In this document: in pieces, positions 1 to 7,802 of the stretch
Numbering within the stretch: the first letter of the stretch is position 1
How the letters are laid out: each line of letters opens with the position of its first letter
Assembly (NCBI RefSeq): GCF_019050325.1
Contig: NZ_VOMB01000002.1
Location: forward strand, 248,001 to 312,000
From: [Mycobacterium] fortunisiensis
GTDB lineage: Bacteria; Actinomycetota; Actinomycetes; Mycobacteriales; Mycobacteriaceae
Reading direction: 5' to 3'
Length of the DNA: 64,000 nucleotides
Notes under the pieces: generated by a model
Databases searched by the model: none
Told to the model about the DNA's origin: nothing
Seen by the model: the letters and a program-made list of their open reading frames with translations, nothing else
Made by a program: the position numbers and the translations under genes

Positions 1-828
1 CCGGTCCTGCACAGTGTTACTCGCCACGCCGGGCGGCAGCTCGGTGATGACGACGTTCTTACCGTCGACGGTCAGGGTGCCGCGCACGGTGAATGCGCCG
101 CGGCCGGTGGTGATGTACTCCCGCAACCCGGCGGTGCCGACCACGGTGGCCCCGCAGCCCCAGTCCGGGCCCGGAATCAGCTTGACCAACCGATCGTCGG
201 TCATGTTCGGGGTTTTCAACAGGGCCCGGCAGGCCGCCATCACCTCGCGCGGATTGTGCGCGGGCACCTTGGTGGCCCAGCCCTCGGCGATGCCGACGGC
301 ACCGTTGCACAGCAACACCGGCCACTGCGCCGGCAGCACCGTCGGTTCGATCCATTCACCGTCGAAGGTCGACACCATCGGCACGGCGTGACTGTCGAGT
401 TCGGCGGTGAGTGCCGCACCGGGCGCGGACAGCCGCATCTCGGTGTAGCGGTCGGCGGCCGGGATGTCACCTTGGATGCGGGGGAATGCACCTTGTCCGT
501 CAATGACTTTCACGCGCTGGAAGTCGGCGGCCATCAGCGCCGCCGCGCCGTACATCGACGCGCCACCATGCGGGTGCAGGTTGCCGGTGACGGCCGAGCA
601 CACCTTCGAGGACTTCTGCGGTTTGTTGCCGGGCAGCAGCTTCGAATCGTGCATCTGGTAGAGCAGGCGGCGCTGGCCCGGCTTGAGCCCGTCGAAGGCC
701 GAAGGGATGGCGCGATCGCTGACGCTGTAGAGCGCGAACGTCAGCTGGTAGTGATTCCAGTAGTCGTCGGCGCTCTGGTCGAGCACCAGGTCGGGGTTCT
801 GTTCGGGAACATCCAGGGTGGCAGTCAC
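1..828 (-). CDS. topoM: Type II topoisomerase subunit A, TopoM-like (3' end beyond window)
   Basis: The breakage-reunion subunit of a type IIA topoisomerase. The 276 visible residues carry the GyrA/ParC N-terminal domain: GLKPGQRRLLYQM at about residues 47-59, a YGAAALMAAD segment near 93-102, and RYTEM, whose Tyr at about 128 is the expected DNA-linking tyrosine. The GTG start at 828 lies 16 bp behind the stop of the ATPase subunit gene, so the two form an operon. GyrA is normally next to gyrB near the origin, and this pair is divergent from it. From memory it matches the TopoN/TopoM enzyme of M. smegmatis, reported to introduce positive supercoils. The C-terminal part lies outside the window. 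The family is certain; the TopoM name is inference. Confidence 0.85.
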   Translation of the reverse strand, partial: MTATLDVPEQNPDLVLDQSADDYWNHYQLTFALYSVSDRAIPSAFDGLKPGQRRLLYQMHDSKLLPGNKPQKSSKVCSAVTGNLHPHGGASMYGAAALMAADFQRVKVIDGQGAFPRIQGDIPAADRYTEMRLSAPGAALTAELDSHAVPMVSTFDGEWIEPTVLPAQWPVLLCNGAVGIAEGWATKVPAHNPREVMAACRALLKTPNMTDDRLVKLIPGPDWGCGATVVGTAGLREYITTGRGAFTVRGTLTVDGKNVVITELPPGVASNTVQDR

Positions 829-844
829 AGTGTTTTCCTACGTC

Positions 845-2887
845 TCAGGTCAAGTCGAGCGCTGCGGTGTCGACATGGGCGGCGACATCGGCCATCCACG
901 TGCGCCGGCCCTCGGGCGGCCCGCCGAACAGGGTGTGGTGCAGCTTCTTCTCACCGTCGTCGGGATGCACCCGAATCACGGTGCGCCGCTCGGGATCCAG
1001 CACGGTGTTCCAGAAGTCGTCGGCGTCCATTTCACCGAGACCCTTGTTGCGTTGCACCTCCACTTTGCGTTTGGAGGTGGCTTTGAGCTGCGCCACCGCG
1101 GCATCGCGTTCGGACTCGTCCTGGCAGTAGATCCGTTCCTGACCGTCTTTGACCACGAACAGCGGCGGCAACGTCACGTAGACCATCCCGGCCTCGACAA
1201 GCGGCCGGTAGAAGTCCAGGAACATCGAGATGAGGCTCGAGTTGATGTTGCCGCCGTCGGGGTCGGCGTCGGAGGCGAACAGAATCCGGTCGTAGCGGCA
1301 CAGTTCGGGGTCGCAGTTGTCACGCAGACCGCAGCCCAGGATGCGTTCGATCGCATCGAACTCGTCTTTGCCCCGGGCCTTGCTCACGGCGAACCCATAG
1401 ACGTTGGGCGGCTTGCCTTTCAGCGGGAAGGCGGCCTGGAACGTCGCATCCCGGGCCGCTTTGATCGTGCCCAGCGCGGAATCGCCCTCGCACAGGAACA
1501 ACTCGGCGCCCGAGCCGCGACCGGTCTCCCGGCTGGGCAACAACTTCGGCGGCAGCGACAGATTGGTTCCCAGGCCCTTGGCCTTCGACGCGGCACGGGA
1601 CCGGGCCTTGGCCCCCTCGGCGCTGCGCCGGGCGCGGGCGGACTCCAGTGCCAGCTTGGTCCACAGCGTCACGGCGTCGGTGTTGGCCGGGTTGGCCGCC
1701 CAGATCGTCACACTGCGCGCCACGTCCGGGGCCATCGCCACGTTCAGCGAACGCGACGACACCGCGGTCTTGGCCTGGGAATCCCAGGCCACATCCGGTG
1801 CGCGAGTGTCGACCGCGAGTGCGGTGACCGCCGCGAAATCCTGTGGCTCCGGCCCGTCCTCGCCCTTGGCCAGCCCCAGATCCCGGATCCGGGAAGCCCG
1901 GTCGGCCAGGGCTTCGGAGAGACCTTTCACCGCGGCGGTCAGGTGCGACCCGCCGTTCGGTGTGCGCACGGTGTTGCAGAACGCGGCGACGGTGGTCGGT
2001 TCGGCCGGGCCCGCGGTCAACGACCAACGGAACGGGGTCGGTCCGCGTCCGGTGGTGTATTCACCGCGACCCTCCACGCCGGCACGCACGTCGGGCAGGG
2101 GAGTGCCGGTCGCGGTGCACATGAGTTGCAGCAGGGCATCGGTGCCCCACGGCCCGTCGAACGGCTCGAGCAACGCGGGCGGAACCTCCTCGCCGGGCCA
2201 GCCGTCGTCGACCACGACGAGGTGCACTCCGGGCGACATCCGCGCCGAGGCGTGCGCGCGCAACAGCACCTCACCGATATCCAGGGCGGAATCGGGCACC
2301 ACGGCGGTGTCGAACAGGATGCGCACGGTGGTGCCGTGGGCGTTGGGCTTGCGGTTGCCCGCGCCGCGCAGCTTCTGGCTGTCGGCGCGGGTGAACGGGG
2401 CGTCGGGGTCGAAGTCCCGGTCCCCGGCGTCCTCGAACACACCGGGGTAGCCGCGTCCGAAACTCTGCAGGTAGGTCTTTCCGGCCCGGCGCACCGTGAC
2501 GTCGGTACGGGCGGAGATGAACACCGCCGCCGCGGCCCCGATGCCGTTGAGGCCGGCGCCAGTGCTTGTGGCGTCGGAGTGCGCGGAGAACTTGCCGCCG
2601 GCGCGCGCGGTGCCCAGGGTTTTGACGATGCCGTTCTTCCCGGTGACTGGGTCGGAGTCGACGGGCAGGCCGCGGCCGTCGTCGGCGACGCTGACCGACC
2701 CGTCGGCGTGCAGGGTGATGGTCACGGTGGAACCGCCGTGACCAGGATCGGCGACTTCTTCGATGGCGTTGTCCACCAACTCGCGCATTGCCGTGTTGAG
2801 CACGTCCAGGCCCAGGTTCACCGCCGGCCGCAGGCGGGTGTGCTGGACATCGTCGAGTTCGGTGATGTCTGCAGCGTTGTAACTCAC
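845..2887 (-). CDS. topoN: Type II topoisomerase ATPase subunit, TopoN-like (GyrB/ParE family)
   Basis: ATP-hydrolysing subunit, 680 aa, partner of the downstream GyrA-like subunit. A GHKL ATPase domain is at the N-terminus, with RELVDNAIEEV near residue 40, DDGRGLPVD near 70 and GLNGIGAAA near 113. A transducer region follows. The TOPRIM domain has FLCEGDSALG and SDADPDGGNI, supplying the metal-binding Glu and DxD. The C-terminal RNKGLGEMDADDFWNTV motif is typical of GyrB/ParE. The TOPRIM motif DADPDGGN differs from the usual DADVDGAH of gyrase. The start is GTG at 2887, with GGAAAGGA just upstream. It is too divergent to be the housekeeping GyrB and fits the accessory TopoN of M. smegmatis (from memory). 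Confidence 0.88.
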   Translation of the reverse strand: MSYNAADITELDDVQHTRLRPAVNLGLDVLNTAMRELVDNAIEEVADPGHGGSTVTITLHADGSVSVADDGRGLPVDSDPVTGKNGIVKTLGTARAGGKFSAHSDATSTGAGLNGIGAAAAVFISARTDVTVRRAGKTYLQSFGRGYPGVFEDAGDRDFDPDAPFTRADSQKLRGAGNRKPNAHGTTVRILFDTAVVPDSALDIGEVLLRAHASARMSPGVHLVVVDDGWPGEEVPPALLEPFDGPWGTDALLQLMCTATGTPLPDVRAGVEGRGEYTTGRGPTPFRWSLTAGPAEPTTVAAFCNTVRTPNGGSHLTAAVKGLSEALADRASRIRDLGLAKGEDGPEPQDFAAVTALAVDTRAPDVAWDSQAKTAVSSRSLNVAMAPDVARSVTIWAANPANTDAVTLWTKLALESARARRSAEGAKARSRAASKAKGLGTNLSLPPKLLPSRETGRGSGAELFLCEGDSALGTIKAARDATFQAAFPLKGKPPNVYGFAVSKARGKDEFDAIERILGCGLRDNCDPELCRYDRILFASDADPDGGNINSSLISMFLDFYRPLVEAGMVYVTLPPLFVVKDGQERIYCQDESERDAAVAQLKATSKRKVEVQRNKGLGEMDADDFWNTVLDPERRTVIRVHPDDGEKKLHHTLFGGPPEGRRTWMADVAAHVDTAALDLT

Positions 2888-3215
2888 TGCTGGTCCTTTC
2901 CATCAGGGCCGCGTGGAAGGACCGATACACGCAGGGTCCCGCACACGTGTGCCGCAGGAATCGTAAGCGGCTGAACCGACAGCTTTGCTCAGCCCTCGGC
3001 GTGCCTGCGGCGCGTGTCCTTGGCCTACGACGAAGCCGGTGGGCCACCCTACTCGATGCCTAGATTGGCTAAAAACCGCGTCGGGCCGGGGCGCGTTGCG
3101 GCCGATGTGGCGGCGCACGGCGGCCCCGGAAAACGCGGCGCCCCGCGATCGCCGATGGCGCGCGGGGCGGTGTGCGGCTGCTCGGGGAGGGCAAACCCCG
3201 TCCGCAGCAACAGCT
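2888..3215. other. Intergenic region between topoN and the dioxygenase gene
   Basis: This 328-bp stretch holds no convincing gene. It must contain the topoN promoter, read leftwards; no clear -35/-10 pair was identified, although TAGGGT and CTAGGC hexamers occur near 3050-3065. The only structured element is the GC-rich inverted repeat at 3139-3169, listed separately. Confidence 0.5.
3139..3169 (-). terminator. Candidate terminator hairpin behind the dioxygenase gene
   Basis: Arms CGCCCCGCG (3139-3147) and CGCGGGGCG (3161-3169) form a perfect 9-bp GC stem, 46 bp beyond the dioxygenase stop. There is no T-run, which is common for mycobacterial hairpins, so termination is inferred from position only. 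Confidence 0.4.
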
Positions 3216-4172
3216 TTAGACTGTCATCTCCAGAATCTTGTCACCGACGGCATTGCCTTCGAAGTAGCCCAAGCCGTAGTCACCCTCGATCGTGGTGCGG
3301 TGCATGATGCGTGGCTCATCCGGATCGTGGCCGCTCACCGCGTGCAGCATGCGCAGGTTGTCCCAGATCACCATGTCGGTGGCGCGCCACTTGTGGAAGT
3401 ACGGTGTGATCTTGGTCAACAGCTCCTTGCACACCGCTTCGAGAAGTTCGTCGCCCTCGGGGTTTTCGGCGCCCTCGATGCCTTCGGCCATCCACGGCGA
3501 GACGTGCAGCACCTTCTCGCCGGTGTCACGGGTCCACACCGCGGGATGAACGGCGCGTGGCAGCTTCTTGCCGTAGTCGATGGTCTTCTGCAGGGCGATG
3601 TGGGGCTGGATCTCGACGAATCCGTCGGCCAGGCCGAAGCGCATGTCGCGGAAACGCAGGTTCAGGGTGTAGAGGATGCCCCGGCCCTCGATCTGCTCCC
3701 GCAGCTCGGGGGAAAGGGCGTGGTAGAGCTGGATTCCGTCGGCGAACCCGGTCTCGCCGCCCTCGGTGACGCCGGTGATGCAGCGCAGCACGCCGGCCCG
3801 GTTCAGCTGGTTGTTGTAGCAGTGATCGAAGTGCCACGGCAGCCACGAGGTGACTTCCTTGCCGTCGACCAGCACGATGTTGCCCTCACGCGGCGCCTGG
3901 CCGATCTCGATGACGCCGGGGTGCAGAGCTCCGCCCGCCCGCGGCACGGTGGGGATCGGATGGTCCTTGAGCGGGCCGAACACCTTGCTGATTTCCACCT
4001 GCAGCTTGCCGTCGGGGTCGACGTCTTCGAACAGGATCATGCCGCGTTCGTCGAACACCCGGCGCAGCCGTTCACGCACCTCGTGGTCCTCCAGCGTGGC
4101 CAGGGTGACGCCGGTGATCCGCGCACCGAACGACAGGTCGTCCCGCAGCGGACGGACGGTGATGAGTGACAT
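3216..4172 (-). CDS. TauD/TfdA family Fe(II)/2-oxoglutarate dioxygenase
   Basis: A non-haem iron oxygenase of the taurine/2,4-D dioxygenase family, 318 aa, the usual family length. The iron-binding HxD is His114-Phe-Asp116 in WHFDH. The distal His is in MHRTT near residue 290, followed by the basic region expected to bind 2-oxoglutarate. The ATG at 4172 was chosen because GGGAGG lies 7 bp upstream; a longer frame has no such site. It is divergent from an IclR regulator across a 95-bp gap with a palindrome, so it is probably that regulator's target. The substrate (sulfonate, phenoxy acid or another) cannot be told from the sequence. Confidence 0.85.
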   Translation of the reverse strand: MSLITVRPLRDDLSFGARITGVTLATLEDHEVRERLRRVFDERGMILFEDVDPDGKLQVEISKVFGPLKDHPIPTVPRAGGALHPGVIEIGQAPREGNIVLVDGKEVTSWLPWHFDHCYNNQLNRAGVLRCITGVTEGGETGFADGIQLYHALSPELREQIEGRGILYTLNLRFRDMRFGLADGFVEIQPHIALQKTIDYGKKLPRAVHPAVWTRDTGEKVLHVSPWMAEGIEGAENPEGDELLEAVCKELLTKITPYFHKWRATDMVIWDNLRMLHAVSGHDPDEPRIMHRTTIEGDYGLGYFEGNAVGDKILEMTV

Positions 4173-4208
4173 GCGTTTTCCTCCCGACGGTGAACCGGCT
4201 TGCAAGCT

Positions 4209-4225
4209 GTATCAAATATTGATAC
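4209..4225. promoter_or_regulatory. Palindromic operator between dioxygenase and IclR genes
   Basis: GTATCAA-ATA-TTGATAC: perfect 7-bp arms around a 3-bp centre, in an AT-rich island within GC-rich DNA. It lies 37 bp from the dioxygenase start and 43 bp from the IclR start, a position suited to controlling both. The assignment to IclR is inference. Confidence 0.6.
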
Positions 4226-4267
4226 GGTCGATCATTATTTAACACACACAAGTTATCGAGGGTTCCC

Positions 4268-4990
4268 ATGGCCGTCAAGGGCAGTTCGACCGCTGCGCGG
4301 GTATTGACCGTGTTCGAGGCGGTGGCCGCGAACCAGCCGGTGGGGGTCGCGACGTTGTCGCGGATGCTCGACGTCGACAAGAGCGCGGTGCAGCGTGCGC
4401 TGGTCACGCTCGGCGAGCAAGGGTGGATCCGGGCGCGCGAGGGTCAGGCGACGCAGTGGGAGACCACGGTGCGCATCCTGAACATCGCCCAGAGTGTGCG
4501 GGCCAAATCCGACCTGCGCCGCAACATCCAGTCGGCGCTCGAACGGTTGGCGACGCAGACCGGGGAAACCGCGATCTTCAACGAGCCCGACGGCGCGCAT
4601 CTGGTGGTGTCGCAGGTGGCCGAGAGCCGGCAGCAGTTGCGCATGGTGCCGCGGATCGGGGCCGTCGTCCCCGCCCGGGAAAGCGCCACCGGCCGCATCC
4701 TGCTGCCGTACCTGCGCCGTGAACAACAGATCGAATTGCTTGGCGGACCGCCTGATCCGGAGTTCCTCGCCCTGATCGAGGCCTGCCGCGCCCGTGGCTA
4801 CGCGGCCAGCGCCGAGGTGGATGACCCGTCGATGACCATCGCCGCCCCGGTGTTCGAGGTGGATGGCCGGCCGATCGGGGTGGTGGCGATCAGCGGACCG
4901 GCCGAGCGGATGCCGCCCGAGGGTCATCCCCGCCTGGCCGAATTCGTGTGTCAGGCCGCCAATCGGGTGTCGCGCGGCGCCGGCGAATAG
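4268..4990 (+). CDS. IclR family transcriptional regulator
   Basis: 240-aa one-component regulator. The winged helix-turn-helix is at residues 1-60 (TLSRMLDVDKSAVQRALVTL as recognition region). The IclR effector domain follows from about 80 to 236, with the ETAIFNE and ATGRILLPYL segments typical of the family. The start is ATG at 4268, preceded by CGAGGG. It is divergent from the TauD-type dioxygenase, and the palindrome between them is the obvious binding site. The effector is probably the dioxygenase substrate or product. Repressor or activator cannot be decided. Confidence 0.88.
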   Translation: MAVKGSSTAARVLTVFEAVAANQPVGVATLSRMLDVDKSAVQRALVTLGEQGWIRAREGQATQWETTVRILNIAQSVRAKSDLRRNIQSALERLATQTGETAIFNEPDGAHLVVSQVAESRQQLRMVPRIGAVVPARESATGRILLPYLRREQQIELLGGPPDPEFLALIEACRARGYAASAEVDDPSMTIAAPVFEVDGRPIGVVAISGPAERMPPEGHPRLAEFVCQAANRVSRGAGE

Positions 4991-5052
4991 ACCGGGCCGC
5001 GAACGGGCATAGCTAAAGCCTGGCCGACAACGTACGAGGGCGAGGCGTACCC

Positions 5053-5304
5053 ATGACAATTTCGACAGACGACGTTCGGCGACTGCTGGTCTCAGATGCG
5101 GCAGACGCCGTCCTGATACTGGTGCAGGGCCATACCGACGTGGTGCCCGCGCAGCAGCTCGATTCGGATGAGTACCGCGGCGCGCTGCAGGTGGTATCCC
5201 GGTCCGACCTGATCGAGCACACTCATGGAGCACAACTGTCCGAGCAGCAGATGGCCGAGGAGGCCGCCAAGCTGGACAGCGAGATATCGGAACTCGGGGC
5301 GTAA
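5053..5304 (+). CDS. Conserved small acidic protein of unknown function
   Basis: 83 aa, ATG at 5053 behind a GAGGGCGAGG purine stretch. I do not recognise a domain. The protein has no signal peptide or membrane segment. It reads as a short soluble alpha/beta fold (LLVSDAADAVLILVQG, then VVPAQQL) with an acidic helical C-terminus (EQQMAEEAAKLDSEISEL). Codon use has strong third-position GC, like the neighbours, which supports real coding. It stands alone on the plus strand and converges on the DUF5313 gene, with the stops 9 bp apart. Confidence 0.6.
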   Translation: MTISTDDVRRLLVSDAADAVLILVQGHTDVVPAQQLDSDEYRGALQVVSRSDLIEHTHGAQLSEQQMAEEAAKLDSEISELGA

Positions 5305-5313
5305 TTCGCCCAC

Positions 5314-5733
5314 TCAGACGTCGTGACTGCTGCTCGGCCCGGTGCGGGGTCCGTAGCGTTCGGCGTAGGCCTGGTGGATGTGCGCGTTCTTCTTGCGTGA
5401 CAACTCGTCGACGAGGCCGGGGTTCAGGCCGTGCTTGGCGAGCATGTGGCGACGCCACACCTTGTTCAGTGCGTGGGAGAAGTACACGAACGGGATGAAG
5501 ATCGGCACCGTCATGCTGGCGTGCAGGTAGAGCGACATCGGGATGAACCAGATCGGCGCCAGCACCAGGATCGCCGGGATCGCGACGCGGACCATCATCC
5601 GGATGGTGGCCCCGGGACCGGCCAGGTCATTGGCCACCCACTCGCGCATGGAGTCGGGCAGCCGCTTGCCATAGCAGTAGGCGACATACTGCAGCGGGCC
5701 CGGTTTGGTGCGTGGAGTCTGGCCGGTGGGCAT
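5314..5733 (-). CDS. DUF5313 family membrane protein (copy 1)
   Basis: 139-aa protein of a mycobacterial family of unknown function. The N-terminal signature PLQYVAYCYGKRLPDSM is followed by two membrane segments near residues 50-70 and 75-95. The basic C-terminus has LAKHGLNPGLVDE and ends in a YGPR-containing tail. The ATG at 5733 is preceded, exactly 6 nt away, by a TACCCT -10 box (minus strand), which indicates a leaderless mRNA and excludes the longer frame. A paralogue is at 43043-43471 with the same architecture. It is divergent from an ArsR regulator with an operator-like repeat between them. Confidence 0.8.
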   Translation of the reverse strand: MPTGQTPRTKPGPLQYVAYCYGKRLPDSMREWVANDLAGPGATIRMMVRVAIPAILVLAPIWFIPMSLYLHASMTVPIFIPFVYFSHALNKVWRRHMLAKHGLNPGLVDELSRKKNAHIHQAYAERYGPRTGPSSSHDV

Positions 5734-5756
5734 TGATGCAGGGTAACGCCCGCTAT

Positions 5757-5784
5757 GATGGATTGCGAATTTCATCAATCCGTC
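5757..5784. promoter_or_regulatory. Inverted repeat between DUF5313 and ArsR genes
   Basis: GATGGATTG (5757-5765) and CAATCCGTC (5776-5784) pair at 8 of 9 positions around a 10-bp spacer. The repeat lies just upstream of the DUF5313 -10 box (5740-5745) and 16 bp before the ArsR start, so it could control both. Binding by the adjacent ArsR protein is inference. Confidence 0.5.
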
Positions 5785-5800
5785 AAGCATTGGGGCAACG

Positions 5801-6178
5801 GTGGCCGACAGCATTCTCGATGGCCCCGAGCGGCCGTTGTACGAGATCAAGGCCAACCTGTTCAAGGCGCTGGCGCATCCGGCCCGGATCCGGGTGCTGG
5901 AGATCTTGTCGACGAGTGACGGCCCGACGCCGGTCAGCGCCATCCTGGCCGCCAGCGATATCGAGCCCACGCTGCTCTCTCAACATCTCGCGGTCCTCAA
6001 ACGCCACCACGTGGTCAGCGGGCATCGCGTCGGCAACGCCGTGTACTACACCCTCGCGCACCCCAAGATCGCCGAGCTGTTGCTCATCGCCCGGACGTTC
6101 CTCGCCGACACCCTCGCGGCTCAGCATGACCAGTTCGAGGCAGTGGGTTCACTGCCGCCGATCGGGACGCCTCGGTAA
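5801..6178 (+). CDS. ArsR family winged-helix regulator
   Basis: 125 aa. The wHTH runs from FKALAHPARIRVLEIL (about residues 21-38) through the recognition helix LLSQHLAVLKRHHVV (about 64-78) to the wing YYTLAHPKI. No CxC or paired-cysteine metal motif is present; the protein has no Cys at all. It is therefore probably not a classical metal sensor and more like the metal-independent ArsR subgroup. The start is GTG at 5801, with a weak GGGG upstream. It is divergent from the DUF5313 gene, and its likely operator is the repeat at 5757-5784. Confidence 0.85.
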   Translation: MADSILDGPERPLYEIKANLFKALAHPARIRVLEILSTSDGPTPVSAILAASDIEPTLLSQHLAVLKRHHVVSGHRVGNAVYYTLAHPKIAELLLIARTFLADTLAAQHDQFEAVGSLPPIGTPR

Positions 6179-6192
6179 TCCGATCAGCCCCG

Positions 6193-6831
<639 letters not shown>

Positions 6832-6845
6832 CAGACTAGGTTCGA

Positions 6846-7562
6846 TCAGTGCGGGAGCTGATCGAGCCAATCGGAGTTCCCGTCGACCACCTTGGCGTCG
6901 GGTACCGCGCCGTCGAGCACCACCAACGGCACCCCGGCATCGGGGAACTGCCGCAGCAGCGGGAGGTTGTTCGCCGCGATCGCATGCCCGTCGAAGGGGA
7001 TGGGCAGCCCCAGCCGGATCATGTTCTGCGCGGATTGCGGGGCACCGGCGTGGGTGGCCAGGTCGGCGAGCTGATCGTTGCTCAGATCCGTCTCGCCCTC
7101 CTCTTCGGGCTGGTGGTCGGCGGCGAAGATCTGCTCGATGAAGCGCCAGGTGACCTCGCTGGAGCGAGAATGATCGGCGACGATGAACGCCGCGTAGATC
7201 GCGCGGCTGTCGTAATTGCCACTGGCCGAGTACTTTTCGAGGAAACCGACGAACCGCACATTGAGGTGCAGCGTGCCGGCCTCGATGCGCCGCCCGATTT
7301 CGGCACCCTGTTCCTGGACCATTTTCCCGCTGTAGGGGCACAGCGGATCCAGATAGAGGTCCACCTGTCCCGGCGCAGCCGGGTCGCCGATGGACAGCAC
7401 GTCGCCGGTCGGTGCGGCTTCGGCGGCATACGCGCGTCCGGCGCCGGGACCCCACAGCAGGGCCACCGCGAGCAGGCCGGCCATCAGCATCAGGTACAGC
7501 GCGCGGGACGGGGGCCGGTGTGTGGCTTCGGTGGGCGTCGGTTGGAGGCTCATGGGTTCCAT
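6846..7562 (-). CDS. DsbA-like thioredoxin-fold protein, membrane-anchored or secreted
   Basis: About 238 aa. A hydrophobic segment (ALYLMLMAGLLAVALLWG) near residues 22-40 is a signal anchor or cleavable signal. A DsbA/Thioredoxin_4 domain follows. The active-site motif reads LCPYSG, so only the first cysteine of the usual CPxC is kept. The cis-Pro loop is GVPLVVLDG near the C-terminus. With one cysteine it cannot form the normal disulfide and may act as an isomerase, chaperone or glutathione-like transferase. Three in-frame starts (GTG 7568, ATG 7562, ATG 7553) cannot be separated. It stands alone on the minus strand. Confidence 0.75.
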   Translation of the reverse strand: MEPMSLQPTPTEATHRPPSRALYLMLMAGLLAVALLWGPGAGRAYAAEAAPTGDVLSIGDPAAPGQVDLYLDPLCPYSGKMVQEQGAEIGRRIEAGTLHLNVRFVGFLEKYSASGNYDSRAIYAAFIVADHSRSSEVTWRFIEQIFAADHQPEEEGETDLSNDQLADLATHAGAPQSAQNMIRLGLPIPFDGHAIAANNLPLLRQFPDAGVPLVVLDGAVPDAKVVDGNSDWLDQLPH

Positions 7563-7774
7563 TGTCACGGAGGTCTCGCGGAGGGCTACCGGGCCGGTGC
7601 GTCATGTCGGATGATGTCGATCGGCGCCGCCGCTTTCTGCAGGGTGGCTGCTGTCTCGCCGAGGTCACGGCCCGGGTGTAGAAACCGGCGGCGACCCTGA
7701 GCGCGAGCAAGAAACCGCAGTTGAGCTGCAATGTCCTGCAATTGCTCTAGTTAGTTAGAGGAAAAGTGGCACAG

Positions 7775-7800
7775 CCGGACACTTTCTTGTTACTGTCCGG
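7775..7800 (+). promoter_or_regulatory. Lipase promoter with embedded inverted repeat
   Basis: CCGGACA (7775-7781) and TGTCCGG (7794-7800) are perfect 7-bp arms, 12 bp apart. The right arm overlaps the -10 box TACTGT (7791-7796), which ends 6 nt before the lipase ATG. A protein bound here would block the promoter. No regulator gene is adjacent on that side. Confidence 0.55.
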
Positions 7801-7802
7801 TA

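Noticed and set aside
818..2974. A long open frame on the plus strand opposite topoN (about 718 codons)
   Set aside because: It mirrors the topoisomerase gene and its product is a low-complexity Gly/Arg/His-rich string with no domain; this is a usual effect of GC-rich codon bias.
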